This document shows, piece after piece, positions 26,801 through 37,852 of a stretch of 64,000 nucleotides of DNA. How positions within the stretch are numbered: the first letter of the stretch is position 1; each line of letters starts with the position of its first letter. The stretch spans positions 61,001 to 125,000 of the forward strand of contig JAODUO010001219.1 of assembly GCA_025642075.2 (NCBI GenBank), given 5' to 3'. The stretch is from Ridgeia piscesae (taxonomy: Eukaryota; Annelida; Polychaeta; Sabellida; Siboglinidae). The position numbers and the translations under genes were made by a program. The notes under the pieces are model-generated. The model had not been told where the DNA came from, did not search any database, and saw only the letters and a program-made list of their open reading frames with translations.

Positions 26801-29800
26801 CGCCCGAAGCTGACTTGGGCTGGCAAAAGTAGAGCACAAGTTCATAGCTATTCGCACACATCAAATAACAGATGTAGGAATGTACACAGAATGTCCTATA
26901 TATCTTAGCTGACTGCAACAACAAACCCTTATATAATATCAGCTAAACATCAAAGGTGTCAACTAAAAACATTATTTATCATATCATATTAGCTGACTGT
27001 TGACAGTGATCCTGTTGTTAGCATTAGCTGACTGTTGACAGTGATCCTGTTGTTAGCATTAGCTGAATGTTGCAGTGATCCTGTTATTAGCATTAGCTGA
27101 ATGTTGACAGTGATCCTGTTATTAGCATTAGCTGAATGTTGACAGTGATCCTGTTATTAGCATTAGCTGAATGTTGACAGTGATCCTGTTATTAGCAGTA
27201 GCTGAATGTTGACAGTGATCCTGTTATTAGCATTAGCTGAATGTTGACAGTGATCCTGTTATTAGCATTAGCTGAATGTTGACAGTGATCCTGTTATTAG
27301 CATTAGCTGAATGTTGACAGTGATCCTGTTATTAGCATTAGCTGAATGTTGACAGTGATCCTGTTATTAGCATTAGCTGAATGTTGACAGTGATCCTGTT
27401 ATTAACATTACCTGAATGTTGACAGTGATCCTGTTATTAACATTAGCTGAATGTTGACAGTGATCCTGTTATTAGAATTAGCTGACTGTTGAAGGTGATG
27501 ACTACTGACGTCCTGTGATGACTTGCCTGGCCCCAAGTTGTCTCAAGTCCAGTCACCTTCTGCTTGTGCTTTTCAATGCACTTCCTTCCTACTTCCCCAT
27601 CCCAGTATTTCTATTATATAATAATTGTGTAATTCCTACTTACGTTCAGCCTGCGTGACATCTCCAAGTGCGTACCAGAAGAGCATTGTGGAACTGTCTG
27701 CGTCATACATCTGTAATTGTGAGTTTCTTATTAATACCAGAGTAAGATGAAGTACATTTATTTTGTACATATAATACAAAAATTGTTGAGTGTGTTCAAC
27801 TACTGTAGTTGCTGAAATAAACTTTATTTACGATATGCTTTCTGAAGCCCACAACCCAAAATACAAAGTGGTCGCGTCGTCTGAGTGACAGACAACCGAC
27901 ACAGGCGTGAGAGTTTATATATCTAGATTGAAAAATTTCATATTTTCTCTCTAATTTGTTTTCAAAATGCAGAACAAATCTACATTATGAATCAAATCAA
28001 TAACTGATACAGATCAAGCCTGCTAAGTTTCTACCTACTTGTATCCCCTTCTGTGAAGTCATCACAAGGATGGTCCGTGCACCCATCTGAACAAGCTTGG
28101 CCTGCAAGTGAACAATTAAACAACTGCATCCAGATTAGTATTCAGGAAACATGTAAGTGAAACTAAATCTAATATTTCTTCACCTAACACTAGTTACAAA
28201 CACTATCTCAAATGTCATATTTATAATAATCTGTTTACGTATTCTGCACCTGCAATCATAACAAGGCTATGCTGCTGAATTTTAGTACTAAGGTCACACA
28301 TGGGACTAAGCCATAATTATCATAACTTAGAGGTGACCATAATATGCAATATGCAGACTGATGCATTATTGGAATTTGTAACATTGCTATTGGCCTATAC
28401 AGTATACATTGATGACATTTTAGCAATGAACATAACACACAAAGAAGCACATCATAAGGTGTAAGGTTTTTAATTAACCGACTAGATCCTGGAACGGCTG
28501 TGGCCGGCCGCCATGCCCAGTCCTAGAACGACTGCTATCGGCCGAATTCAGGACCTTGTATTAAAAAAATTCCTGGCGATTAACTACTGCACTAAACGCT
28601 TCCAATTTTATCACAACCTAGCGGATACAGTTTGCAACAACACCAGCTTGTCACGTGCACGGGTTGCCATAGTAAAAATTTGTATTTACATCGATTTTCT
28701 TCGAGTGCTTTTTTGTCCAACTTTGCCTTGAAAAGATGATGACAATTAATTGTCATCATGTTTTCGGCAACTGATATTGCACAAATGATGTGGGATAGTG
28801 ACCGCGATGATGGTGAAATGGAAGGGGGATCGGATGTGAAAATTGAGGAACATGTAAGTAGTTTTTTTCTGTAAGAATTATTGCTTCCATCGTGTCGCTA
28901 AAAAGTAAAAGTTGGCTGTCAATGTCATCGCTTCGGCATTGACTGAGCTGGACTATGACCATTCGATGTATATCGATTCCGTCACTTGTGTTATTTTTAC
29001 ACTCATGTTATATACTATTGTTGACATTATCTGGATGTATGACATATTTCAACCATACAGTGACTTATATGAATAACTGATAATTATACATTTCTATGGC
29101 TATGTTGAATACAACTTTTGTGAAATTCTGACAGCTGTCAGTATCAGTGCCGAGTATATGTGTACCTGGCAGTTTTTGTCTGGATGTGTTGCACTTCTGT
29201 TCTGTTGATGTTACTTCTAACCTCAGCCACCAGCTATTGCATTTAATTATGTTGTTATATTGTTCATATTTCATAACTGTTTATAATTATATTTCTCTCA
29301 TTTCATATTTATTTATTTTTACTCTTTTTTATTCTTCGACCAGTATTTCACACAAAACACACATACACTATACAATTTCAAACAACTCAAAACAACACAA
29401 ATATAAATTATACAATACAACAATGAACAGACACAATGTTTTGTTTGTCAATAAACACTGGTGCAACTAATTTGATTGATTCAATGGCTTTATTACAGAG
29501 ATATTTCAATACATGCCTGTATAACACAATGTCTGCAATTTTGAAAATATTTTGCCTGACAAAATTATGAAAATAAAGTGTAACTTTAAAAAAACCGTCA
29601 GAATGTTATAATATGTTTTCATTGTTGCAAAGCTAACACATATAGCTGCATTTTATTCACTGGGTTGAATAGGGTAGTAGCAGAGGTTCCATTTCAAATG
29701 TCAGTCGCTAAGTAGAATAACTTTCAATTTTTTTTACAAATTTATTATTTGCGTTGCAAATTGTGATCAAGTGTCAATATTTTATGACTAAATGAAATCA

Positions 29801-30427
29801 TATTTCTATGTGTACAGGCATGTGGAGATATTAGTACTCTTCAAAATTCAAAATAAACACAACTTGTAATTAACAATATTGAATAGATTATTTCTACAGA
29901 TTTTTTAACACGTAGAGGTAAAATCGCTCACCAAATGCCATAAATCCTGTGAACAAGAGGGCATGTTTTAATAAAATCCTAGGACCTAATGGGTTAATAA
30001 TATAAAAACAGTTATTTGTCATGCAACACTGATTCTGCCAGAGATAAAAAAGTATCTAGTCTAAAAAAGAAAGGCACCCCTATGTTCAGATGTAGTGTCC
30101 GACAGCACCAAAGGGTTGAATGATTCTGGAGAAGAAAAACTGCTGGTATGTTTGCATGGAATCACCAACCTAGGAGCTCTAAGCAATATACAGACTATTA
30201 ACTGTGCCATTATTTAAAGGGAAACAAAAGTAGGCAATTTTTTTGATATTATGCAAAAAAGCGGTGGTACATTCCGACATGTGAAGACAGTCAAGACACC
30301 CTCTTTTATATTTTTGACTAGATCAGCTAGCATAATAATTTAATTATTTACTTTATTTTTATATGTATTAATCTATTACAATTGACACTAATACTGTATT
30401 GTTGTAGTCATTTATTATAATATAACT

Positions 30428-30489
<62 letters not shown>

Positions 30490-31297
30490 TAATTGCTAAT
30501 AAGCATATTTTATATACATACATATTTCCTGACTACATTAATGCGTAATATAAATTACAACAATGCCATCCTTGATTTAATTTCATTTTCTCTAGTTAAG
30601 TTCCGTACAACAATGATTTAGCTATTTGTTTTAATTGTAATTTTTTTTGTTTTTTTATTATTATTAGCTACTATTATGAACACTACTGAACAGTTTTATT
30701 TTAGATTTTAATGTCTAAAAAGTTTATTATTATTATGACAACATGCACGCATCGCAACTCTTTCTTACCTGCTCTCAGAATACTGCAAGTCTTTCGCAAA
30801 TTTGCAGAGCAGTGATGCCACTGCTCTGCGAATACTGGCAGTGGTTCCCTAATTCGCAGAGCACTGACGTTACTGCTCTGCGAGTAGTGGCGAATGTGAC
30901 CTTATTCGCAGAGCTGCTCTGCGAATAGTCTCGTCCAAAAAAGTAGCCGTTTTCATGTTTTTTTCTCAAGCCGTGCGGCCCTAAAATTAAACGGCAAAAG
31001 CACCACAACATTATTGTCGGCATTAACGTGAAGAACACGACACCACCTGGAATTGTCCTTGCAGGAGTTTACCTGTAGGATCATGGTGAAGCCTTGCGAT
31101 GCAGATGGTTCCTTGCACGGAATCTGACGTGGATTTACCGATGTTCCATCCAAAGACGCGCTTACTAAATTCACTAAGGATTTGTGCACGGTTGCATAGC
31201 TTATGATGCCTTTTTCTAAATTCACCTCGATGCTCAAGTTATTGGCTAGTGCAGATGTGCTTCCTTTCAATAACAGTGGTTTTTCTTTACGGTACAT
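14873..31297 (-). CDS. WDR54: WD repeat-containing protein 54, complete, 9 exons
   Basis: Minus-strand exons in coding order: 31297-31073, 28101-28039, 27710-27644, 26819-26763, 23374-23298 (donor-side base 23297), 22594-22465, 21874-21712, 15317-15252, 15004-14873. They total 981 nt, 326 aa plus stop, close to the 334 aa of human WDR54, and align end to end: N-terminus MYRKEKPLLLKG, then MTSQKGIQMYDAD, DYICVGNHKGEI, IWNDLIVAGYSSGHM, VAEDTFLHIW, FAVTGYDNNELMFYSV. Repeating WD-type blades imply a beta-propeller scaffold; the cellular role of the family is poorly defined. The start at 31297 is chosen because it aligns with the human start; an in-frame ATG at 31396 would add 33 unconserved residues. 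The gene shares its 5' side with ALG6. Introns hold a 5.5-kb 60-bp array, a 41-bp donor-spanning array, a 35-bp array and a piggyBac-like insertion. Confidence 0.92.
15893..21430. repeat. 60-bp minisatellite, about 92 copies, in WDR54 intron 7
   Basis: Units of about 60 bp (CCTTGCACCCCTCTATAGC to CTCAGTCTACTCTAA) run for 5.5 kb in the intron between exons 21712 and 15317. Copies differ mainly at CCC/CCTC/CCTTC, CATCACACC/CATCGCACC and TGTGTCC/TGCGTCC. It starts and ends 280-575 bp from exons, so it is not junction-derived. Confidence 0.96.
24050..26800 (-). repeat. 41-bp minisatellite spanning the WDR54 exon 4 donor (about 67 copies)
   Basis: Read on the minus strand each unit is the exon end GACTACATCTGTGTAG followed by the donor GTGAGTGACGTGTGCTG, with the preceding exon bases TGCTGTCCTCAGT. 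The functional copy is at the high-coordinate end (junction 26763/26762) joined to the exon body reaching 26819. A degraded, indel-rich segment covers about 25.3-26.5 kb; variants such as CTAATCGACAGC occur near the low end. Confidence 0.95.
26989..27486. repeat. 35-bp minisatellite in WDR54 intron 3
   Basis: About 14 tandem copies of a 35-bp unit (GCTGAATGTTGACAGTGATC, CTGTTATTAGCATTA). It lies between exons 26819 and 27644 and touches neither. Confidence 0.93.
28478..29993 (+). mobile_element. piggyBac-like element, internally deleted
   Basis: Flanked by TTAA (28474-28477 and 29994-29997), the piggyBac target. The ends are imperfect inverted repeats: CCGACTAGATCCTGG at the left and, reversed, CCCATTAGGTCCTAGG at the right, and both subtermini have CATGCCC. 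The left end also has a direct repeat of the TCCTGGAACGGCTG type. Inside, 28758-28853 is a 32-codon acidic exon (MFSATDIAQMMWDSDRDD...) ending at GTAAGT, as expected for a transposase N-terminus; the rest of the transposase is absent. Lies in WDR54 intron 1 on the opposite strand. Confidence 0.65.
30437..30486. repeat. TA microsatellite in WDR54 intron 1
   Basis: (TA)n of about 50 bp. Confidence 0.95.
30804..30927. repeat. Cluster of three GCAGAGC/GCTCTGC hairpins
   Basis: Three consecutive palindromes share the core GCAGAGC...GCTCTGC: 30804-30829, 30853-30882 and 30903-30927. The third has perfect 12-bp arms (TATTCGCAGAGC) around one base. In WDR54 intron 1, 146 bp past the exon 1 donor. 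Confidence 0.8.
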
Positions 31298-31679
31298 CGT
31301 AAAGGATTTCCTTATCAACCAGAAAGCTTCCTTGCTGCTAAGTGCTTGTCGGAAACGGAAGGAATTCGGACCACGACCAACTCGTCCCAACTGCAACTCA
31401 CCAAAACCAAGTTGGCAACTGTTTATAAGTTTTTACAAGAACGTAGAATATTATTATTTTATTACACAGTTTTACGTGTCTGTCGGATAAGTTGGCCCAT
31501 AAAACCATGGATGTTTCAATAAAATAATCGTCATCAACATTAAAATATTAAATTAAAATGTTCATTCACACAGTAGAGATCATTATTTGTTACACGTATT
31601 CACACCAGGGGGCTTTGTTATGGATTTTTTTGGCTGGTAACCACTGACTAAAAGTAAAACCTAACACAATATCAAGAAA
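31298..31679. promoter_or_regulatory. Shared WDR54/ALG6 bidirectional promoter interval
   Basis: The WDR54 start (31297, minus) and ALG6 start (31680, plus) are divergent and 382 bp apart, so both 5' UTRs and core promoters must fit here or overlap the genes. No TATA box in a convincing position is seen. An in-frame ATG for WDR54 at 31396 lies inside it. Confidence 0.7.
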
Positions 31680-33634
31680 ATGAACGAATTATCAGCCACC
31701 GTATTACTTACAGCAGTAGCTGCAATTGTAATTAGGTGGTGTGTTTCGTTAAACTCGTATTCTGGTAAGTTGTTTATAGTAAAACCCCGATTATCGTCCA
31801 AGCCACGTAACACGTTACTCCTCGTTACAGACGTCTAGTCGGTCTACCCAACTCGGTCCCCTCTCAAGAGTCAAGTCCAAACAACGTCTCACAATTTGCT
31901 TACAAGGCATTGACAGCGAACACATGATTATCAAATATTTTGGCACTTGTGAAGAATTTGGACCCACCTAAATTCTGCCGTTATAAATGTCTCTGCCTAC
32001 ATTTTATACCTCACACTAACCATATCCCTACCTCTGACTAAATTACCTAATCAAACAGCATTTCCAAGTATATTTATGTTTTACAAAATATTGCATTTTG
32101 AGACCCAAATAGCGCTCTGATTTGTGCCAGCGGCCATGCCTTACTACGCTTTGCAGCCGGAATGAACAATAAATAGAGTTCGTTTTTCGACCCAAAAAGA
32201 CTCTCTCGAACTATTCTAAACATCAACTCAAAGAAAGCATGTTTATTATATTCATTATGAAAAATAAAATAAAAAATGTACTAAGCAAGTTTGGAGATAT
32301 TGATCGTACACTTACAAAATGCTTGAATTTATCATATTTTGTTTATTCTGAATTACTGAAACTATTAATATTATCATCCAGTACCAAGCAATCAGCACCT
32401 TTGACATCACAAGAATTAATTTATGGTATTTTTTCATGTAAAGTTTGCTGATGTATTATTATTAAGTATCAATGACTTTATTTGTAGGTGAAGGCAAGCC
32501 TCCAATGTTTGGTGATTATGAAGCACAAAGACACTGGATGGAATTGGCATACCATCTGCCCATCAAACAGTGGTATGTAATCAGCCACCTATCCATCAAG
32601 TTATAGTAAGTTATCTGTCTATCATGCAGTGAAACATTAAAGAATACATCATTTACATTGTCGTCAAGCAGTGGTGAGTCTTGATTCATACTCTTCGTGT
32701 TGTCTGTCGCAGGTGGCTGTCCAAATCGCATGATCATTTGTAGTAGTTCTGTTGTGATCCTTCAACATCATGTACACAGACTATCTATTACCTTATTCTT
32801 ATTCCCTGGCAGGGTTCAAAATTCGTCAAATTATCTAATTGTCCAGCGGACAAGTAGAAACCAAAATTCACTTGACCATGCAACAACTGACTTGTCCCAT
32901 AAACAAATGAATTTCAAAACCTACTTCTCTGTAAATAAATTTATTTCTACCAGTTTAAATAACTTTTGAAACACTAACATATGCCCATATATGCACTAGT
33001 ATGATGATGCTCTAAGATAATTATTTAGATTGAGATGTGGAGATGCTGTTGTGAAGATAAACAGAGAAGTCACTCTAGGGTGAACTGCCAACATGATCTC
33101 GTTTTGTTTAGTTCTGTATTTGTATACCAAGAGAAGACCATTTACTGAAGACATTTACTATAATTATGTGAAATGTTTTAGAGAGCAGACAATTAAGTAA
33201 TGATTACAAATCCTGTCTGCAAACATCCAAATTGTCCCACAGACAACAAGTACAAGGATGCAGTAGCAATCTCACTGGTCTGCTGTCAAATCCAATTGTC
33301 GCAGTCTAGCGGACAAGTGGAATTTCAAGCCCTGGCTGGTGTCCTCTGGATCTTTTCCCTTCAAATCTTTCCTGTTGTTACTATAACTATGTTTTAGCTT
33401 TTTCTTTCTCAATGACACACTATCTTTACACGAGGCAGTAGTAAGTTTCACACCATCTATCCACCAAGCAGTGGTAAATTACATATTATCTATCCATCAA
33501 GCAGTGTAAGGTTCAACTTCATACTCATCATAGCGTCTGTTTATTAAGCAGTGATACATTATATACCATCAAACATTTAGTATGCCACTCAGTAGTATAA
33601 TTTACATATCCAGTGATATATATATATATACATA

Positions 33635-33667
<33 letters not shown>

Positions 33668-36600
33668 TTATTTCAAAATTGACTTTGATAACTGATACAT
33701 TCTGTATTATCACGGAACTATCTAATTGTTAATTTTTTCATCTTGATTGTTTAGTAAGAAGAAAAACATGCATTTGCTACTTTTAAAGACAGATCGACCA
33801 CCAACTTGCTCCTAAGGTTTGGGTGGGGCAAGAATATGATTATCTCCATCTTGGTGTGAACATTGTTTGCAGGTACGTCAATGGAAGTAACAATGACTTG
33901 CAGTACTGGGGCCTTGACTACCCTCCTCTCACAGCCTTCCACAGCTACGTTTGTGGAATTGTGTACGTTTTTATTGGCAACACAAAATACGTTACGTGTG
34001 ACATAATGAGAACAAATGAGTCAATCTTAAATTTTTTATTTATGCAAAATCTAGGACATTTGTAACCTTGATTCCTTATACACAAAAAGTAAACACACGG
34101 TGCATTGGGAGAACGTATGTGACATATAATAGTTATTGGACGATAGTGATTATGTTTGAGTAATATTGTATTTTTAGGTTTTTATATCCAGATACAAGGT
34201 GCGAAAACCACTATTATTAAAACCAACTGTAAGCAGGCATATAAAAAGTACTTGTTAGTCACTCCTCAAAGAACAGCTTTTTCTGAGCTCTGATTTGATG
34301 TAAGACAGTGCATTCTTAGTTAATTACAAACCATTCACTGAAAAATATTTAAATGTACATCTAACCATCGCAACAAATGTTAAACTGATAAATAAGTGTT
34401 TACTTTATTGCCAGTATTGCCAATAAGGATTGGTTTTAAACTGGATGTTTAGTTTACCAACTGAGGTTGTTTTACTGTGGCCACTTTCACATTTGTATAC
34501 ACAGCCTTCATAAAGTAACTAAACGCACTTTGTTGGTTAGCAAAATACCTTAAAATTATATAACTATCCTCTTAAGATATCATATTAAATAATAAATAAA
34601 ACCTAAGAACACACTGACTCCATTTAACTTGTGTAACACACATTTGTGAAATACACACTTGAGTTAATTGAGCGGACATGTTGTGTGTTTGTGTAGAGCT
34701 AACAGTTTCAACAGTTCCTGGGTGGCGTTGGGTGAATCGCACGGTCACGAGAGTTCACAGCACAAACTCTTCATGCGATATACAGGTGGGGACACTTATG
34801 CCGAGTATGGCAAGCAATGTCACCATATTTGTGAGCAAACACTTTAACAGCCTTTTGATTACAGAAGTACCAGAATTTACAACATGCTATTGCCCTCATT
34901 AATAAAATATATATGTTGGACTTAACCAAGGTGTTTTTAAGTTTTGTTGGAATTCTAAATGTAAATCTGTGTATGCAAAGCTACTATCAATTTGAGTCTA
35001 ATGGGATATCTGTAGAAAGATTAAAACACTTTGCAGTGCATACTGTTTCAAGTTATGAGTTGTTGTGTATAATGCTGTATGCTGAAGTGATGCTCCTTTG
35101 TTATAAGTTTGTAGTCAATACGCTGCTTTGCTTCAGTGCTTCTGGCGGATGTTACGATCTTCTTTCCGGCTGTCTTTGTGTACTTCTACCAATGTTCTCG
35201 TGGTACCAGCCAAACTAAGGTAATAAATCATAACATGAACATACAAACATGTTTCAACTCATATTTAATCAATAATTTTTTTTAATGTCACTGTTTGGTT
35301 CTGATATTTGTTTTATTTACTGAATATTTTGGCCAACTCTCTGAGTCTACATTGACAAGAGGTTGATGGTGGCTGGTATATTTTGTTGAAATATACTGAC
35401 AAATATGAGGCACAATAAACAAGGCTACAGATGAATATCATACTATTTGTTTAACCCTTCATTTGCATTATTAGAAAAGCATTCATGATTATGATAACAG
35501 GATTCGAGAATTAAGACAGAATTGCTCAAAGCTTGCAAGTGACAGAAACATGATCCAATCATAAGGCAATAAAACAACAAATAGTTATCATTTAGAAAAT
35601 ATCCACAAAGTGGCAACATCGCTGTATTGCTATATATAGTATGTGTTTCACTTCAGTAAGAACAGTGTATGAGTCTACCATATAGCATAGTGTTTAGGGT
35701 AGTTGAAACCATCACTTAGCAGTCTCAGTGTGGCATGGTAATTGAGATAACCATTCCTGCCATGTTTAAAAACCCCAATTGTTTCTGATGTCTGTCTGCA
35801 GCTCAGTTACATCTAGCAACTGTTTGTGATGTGTTGTTCTTGTTTGTAGACCTTGGCTGGCCTTACAACCCTGCTGTACCCTGGACTGATTCTGATAGAT
35901 CACGGACACTTCCAGTATCCTATATAGTCTCCCTGGACAGATGTAGTAGATGTATATTTTGTAGAGCACACATATTGCAGTGTTTGGGTGTGGGTGTGGG
36001 TGGGTGTGCGTGAGTGCATGAGTGCGTGCCCTTAAGGTTAGTTATCTGGAATATGTATGTGGGTGTGTGGGTGTCTGCTGCATGTGTGTGCTTATCCAAG
36101 TTATAACAGCCTTATTAATCACTATCATTGAAAACACTGCTGCTGAAACTAATTGAATTGATCAGTATTAATTAAACAACTGACTAAGATGACACTGGTT
36201 TGTCACTAAAAAAATCAATGGCCAGTAACAGCTATGATTGATGCAAATAACACTTCAAAAACCAACACTTTTGGTAATTTCAGACTGACAACAATTTATT
36301 GCTGGGTAAGGGCCTGGCAGAAACTCATTCATATACCTACCATATGCCTGTGCTAACACATGTATGCATAGAGAGTGTTGTGATGTTTCTGTGTGAGTTT
36401 TCCTGCTACTGTTGCCCAGATACAACAGTGTCAGTCTGGGCCTGTGGCTGTGGGCAGTCACAGCTCTGTGTCTCGACTCTCACCTACTCGGCTCAGTCGC
36501 ATTTGTTCTTGCACTCAACTACAAACAGATGGAGCTCTACCACGCCCTGCCATTCTTTGCCTACCTTCTGGGCAGTTGTTTTAAAGGCAAGGAAAATGGG

Positions 36601-37090
36601 TGAGTCACCTGCATATGTTTTAAATTTCATGCGTAAATATGTTGCTTAATTTCTATATTACATATTTATATAAAGGCTTTTACAGAAGGTCAGTGTTGGA
36701 TCACATTTAGTAAAGATGAGTTGCAGATGAGTGTGTGTGTGTGCGTGTGGAGAGGAGGGTGTGTGTGTGTGGGAGGGTGTGTGTGGGGGGAGGGTGTGTG
36801 TGTGGGAAGGTGTGTGTGAGGGGGAGGGTGTGTGTGTGTGGGTGTGTGTGTGTGGGAGAGTGTGTGGTGTGTGTGTGGGAGGGTGTGTGTGTGTGGGAGG
36901 GTGTATGTGTGTGGGAGGGTGTGTGTGGGGGAGGGTGTGTGTATGGGAGGGTGGGTGTGTGGGAGGGTGTGTGTGTGGGAGAGTGTGTGTGTGTGTGTGG
37001 TGTGTGTGAGTGTGTGTGGGAGAGTGTGGGATGTGTGTGTGGGAGGGTATGTGTGTGGGAGGGTGTGTGTGTGGGGAGGGTGTGTGTGTG

Positions 37091-37123
<33 letters not shown>

Positions 37124-37180
37124 AGAGTGTATGTGTGGGAGGGTGTGTGTGGGGGAGGGTGTGTGTGTGGGAGGGTGTGT

Positions 37181-37249
<69 letters not shown>

Positions 37250-37270
37250 TGGGGGTGTGTGTGTGGGGGG

Positions 37271-37304
<34 letters not shown>

Positions 37305-37778
37305 AGGGTGTGTGTGTGTGGGAGGGTGGGAGGGTGTGTGTGTGGGAGGGTGTGTGTGTGTGTGTGTGTGTGGGAGGGTGTGTGTGTGTGGGAGGGTGCG
37401 TGCATGCAAAAGCAAATGCACTTTGTAGTTTCTTATCAAACTGCTGCAAATCGTTCTCTAGGCCATATTTCTGTAACTAAAGACATCACACATAAACTGT
37501 AATGGCTGCAGTCTAACAGTACATTGCACCCGCATAAACAGCAATAACATGGAATGTTTGAAATTGCTGCGTTCTTCTGATGACATGTATCAACAGACAG
37601 CTCTTCTTTAAAATGAGAAACAATTTCATGATAAAACCTGGCCAGACCGACACTCTAAAACATCCTTGAACCACCTCATTTCAGATGCTAGCATGCATGC
37701 ACATTTTTGTCCCAAGCACGTATGCACGCATGCACGCACACACACACACACACACACCTACACAAAACACACAAACAC

Positions 37779-37852
<74 letters not shown>

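Noticed and set aside
31298..31396. Longer N-terminus for WDR54 from the in-frame ATG at 31396
   Set aside because: The residues before MYRKEKP do not align with the family, whose start matches the 31297 ATG.
36658..37502. Long His/Thr/Pro-rich and Cys/Val/Gly-rich ORFs
   Set aside because: GT/CA dinucleotide tract translated; no coding signal.
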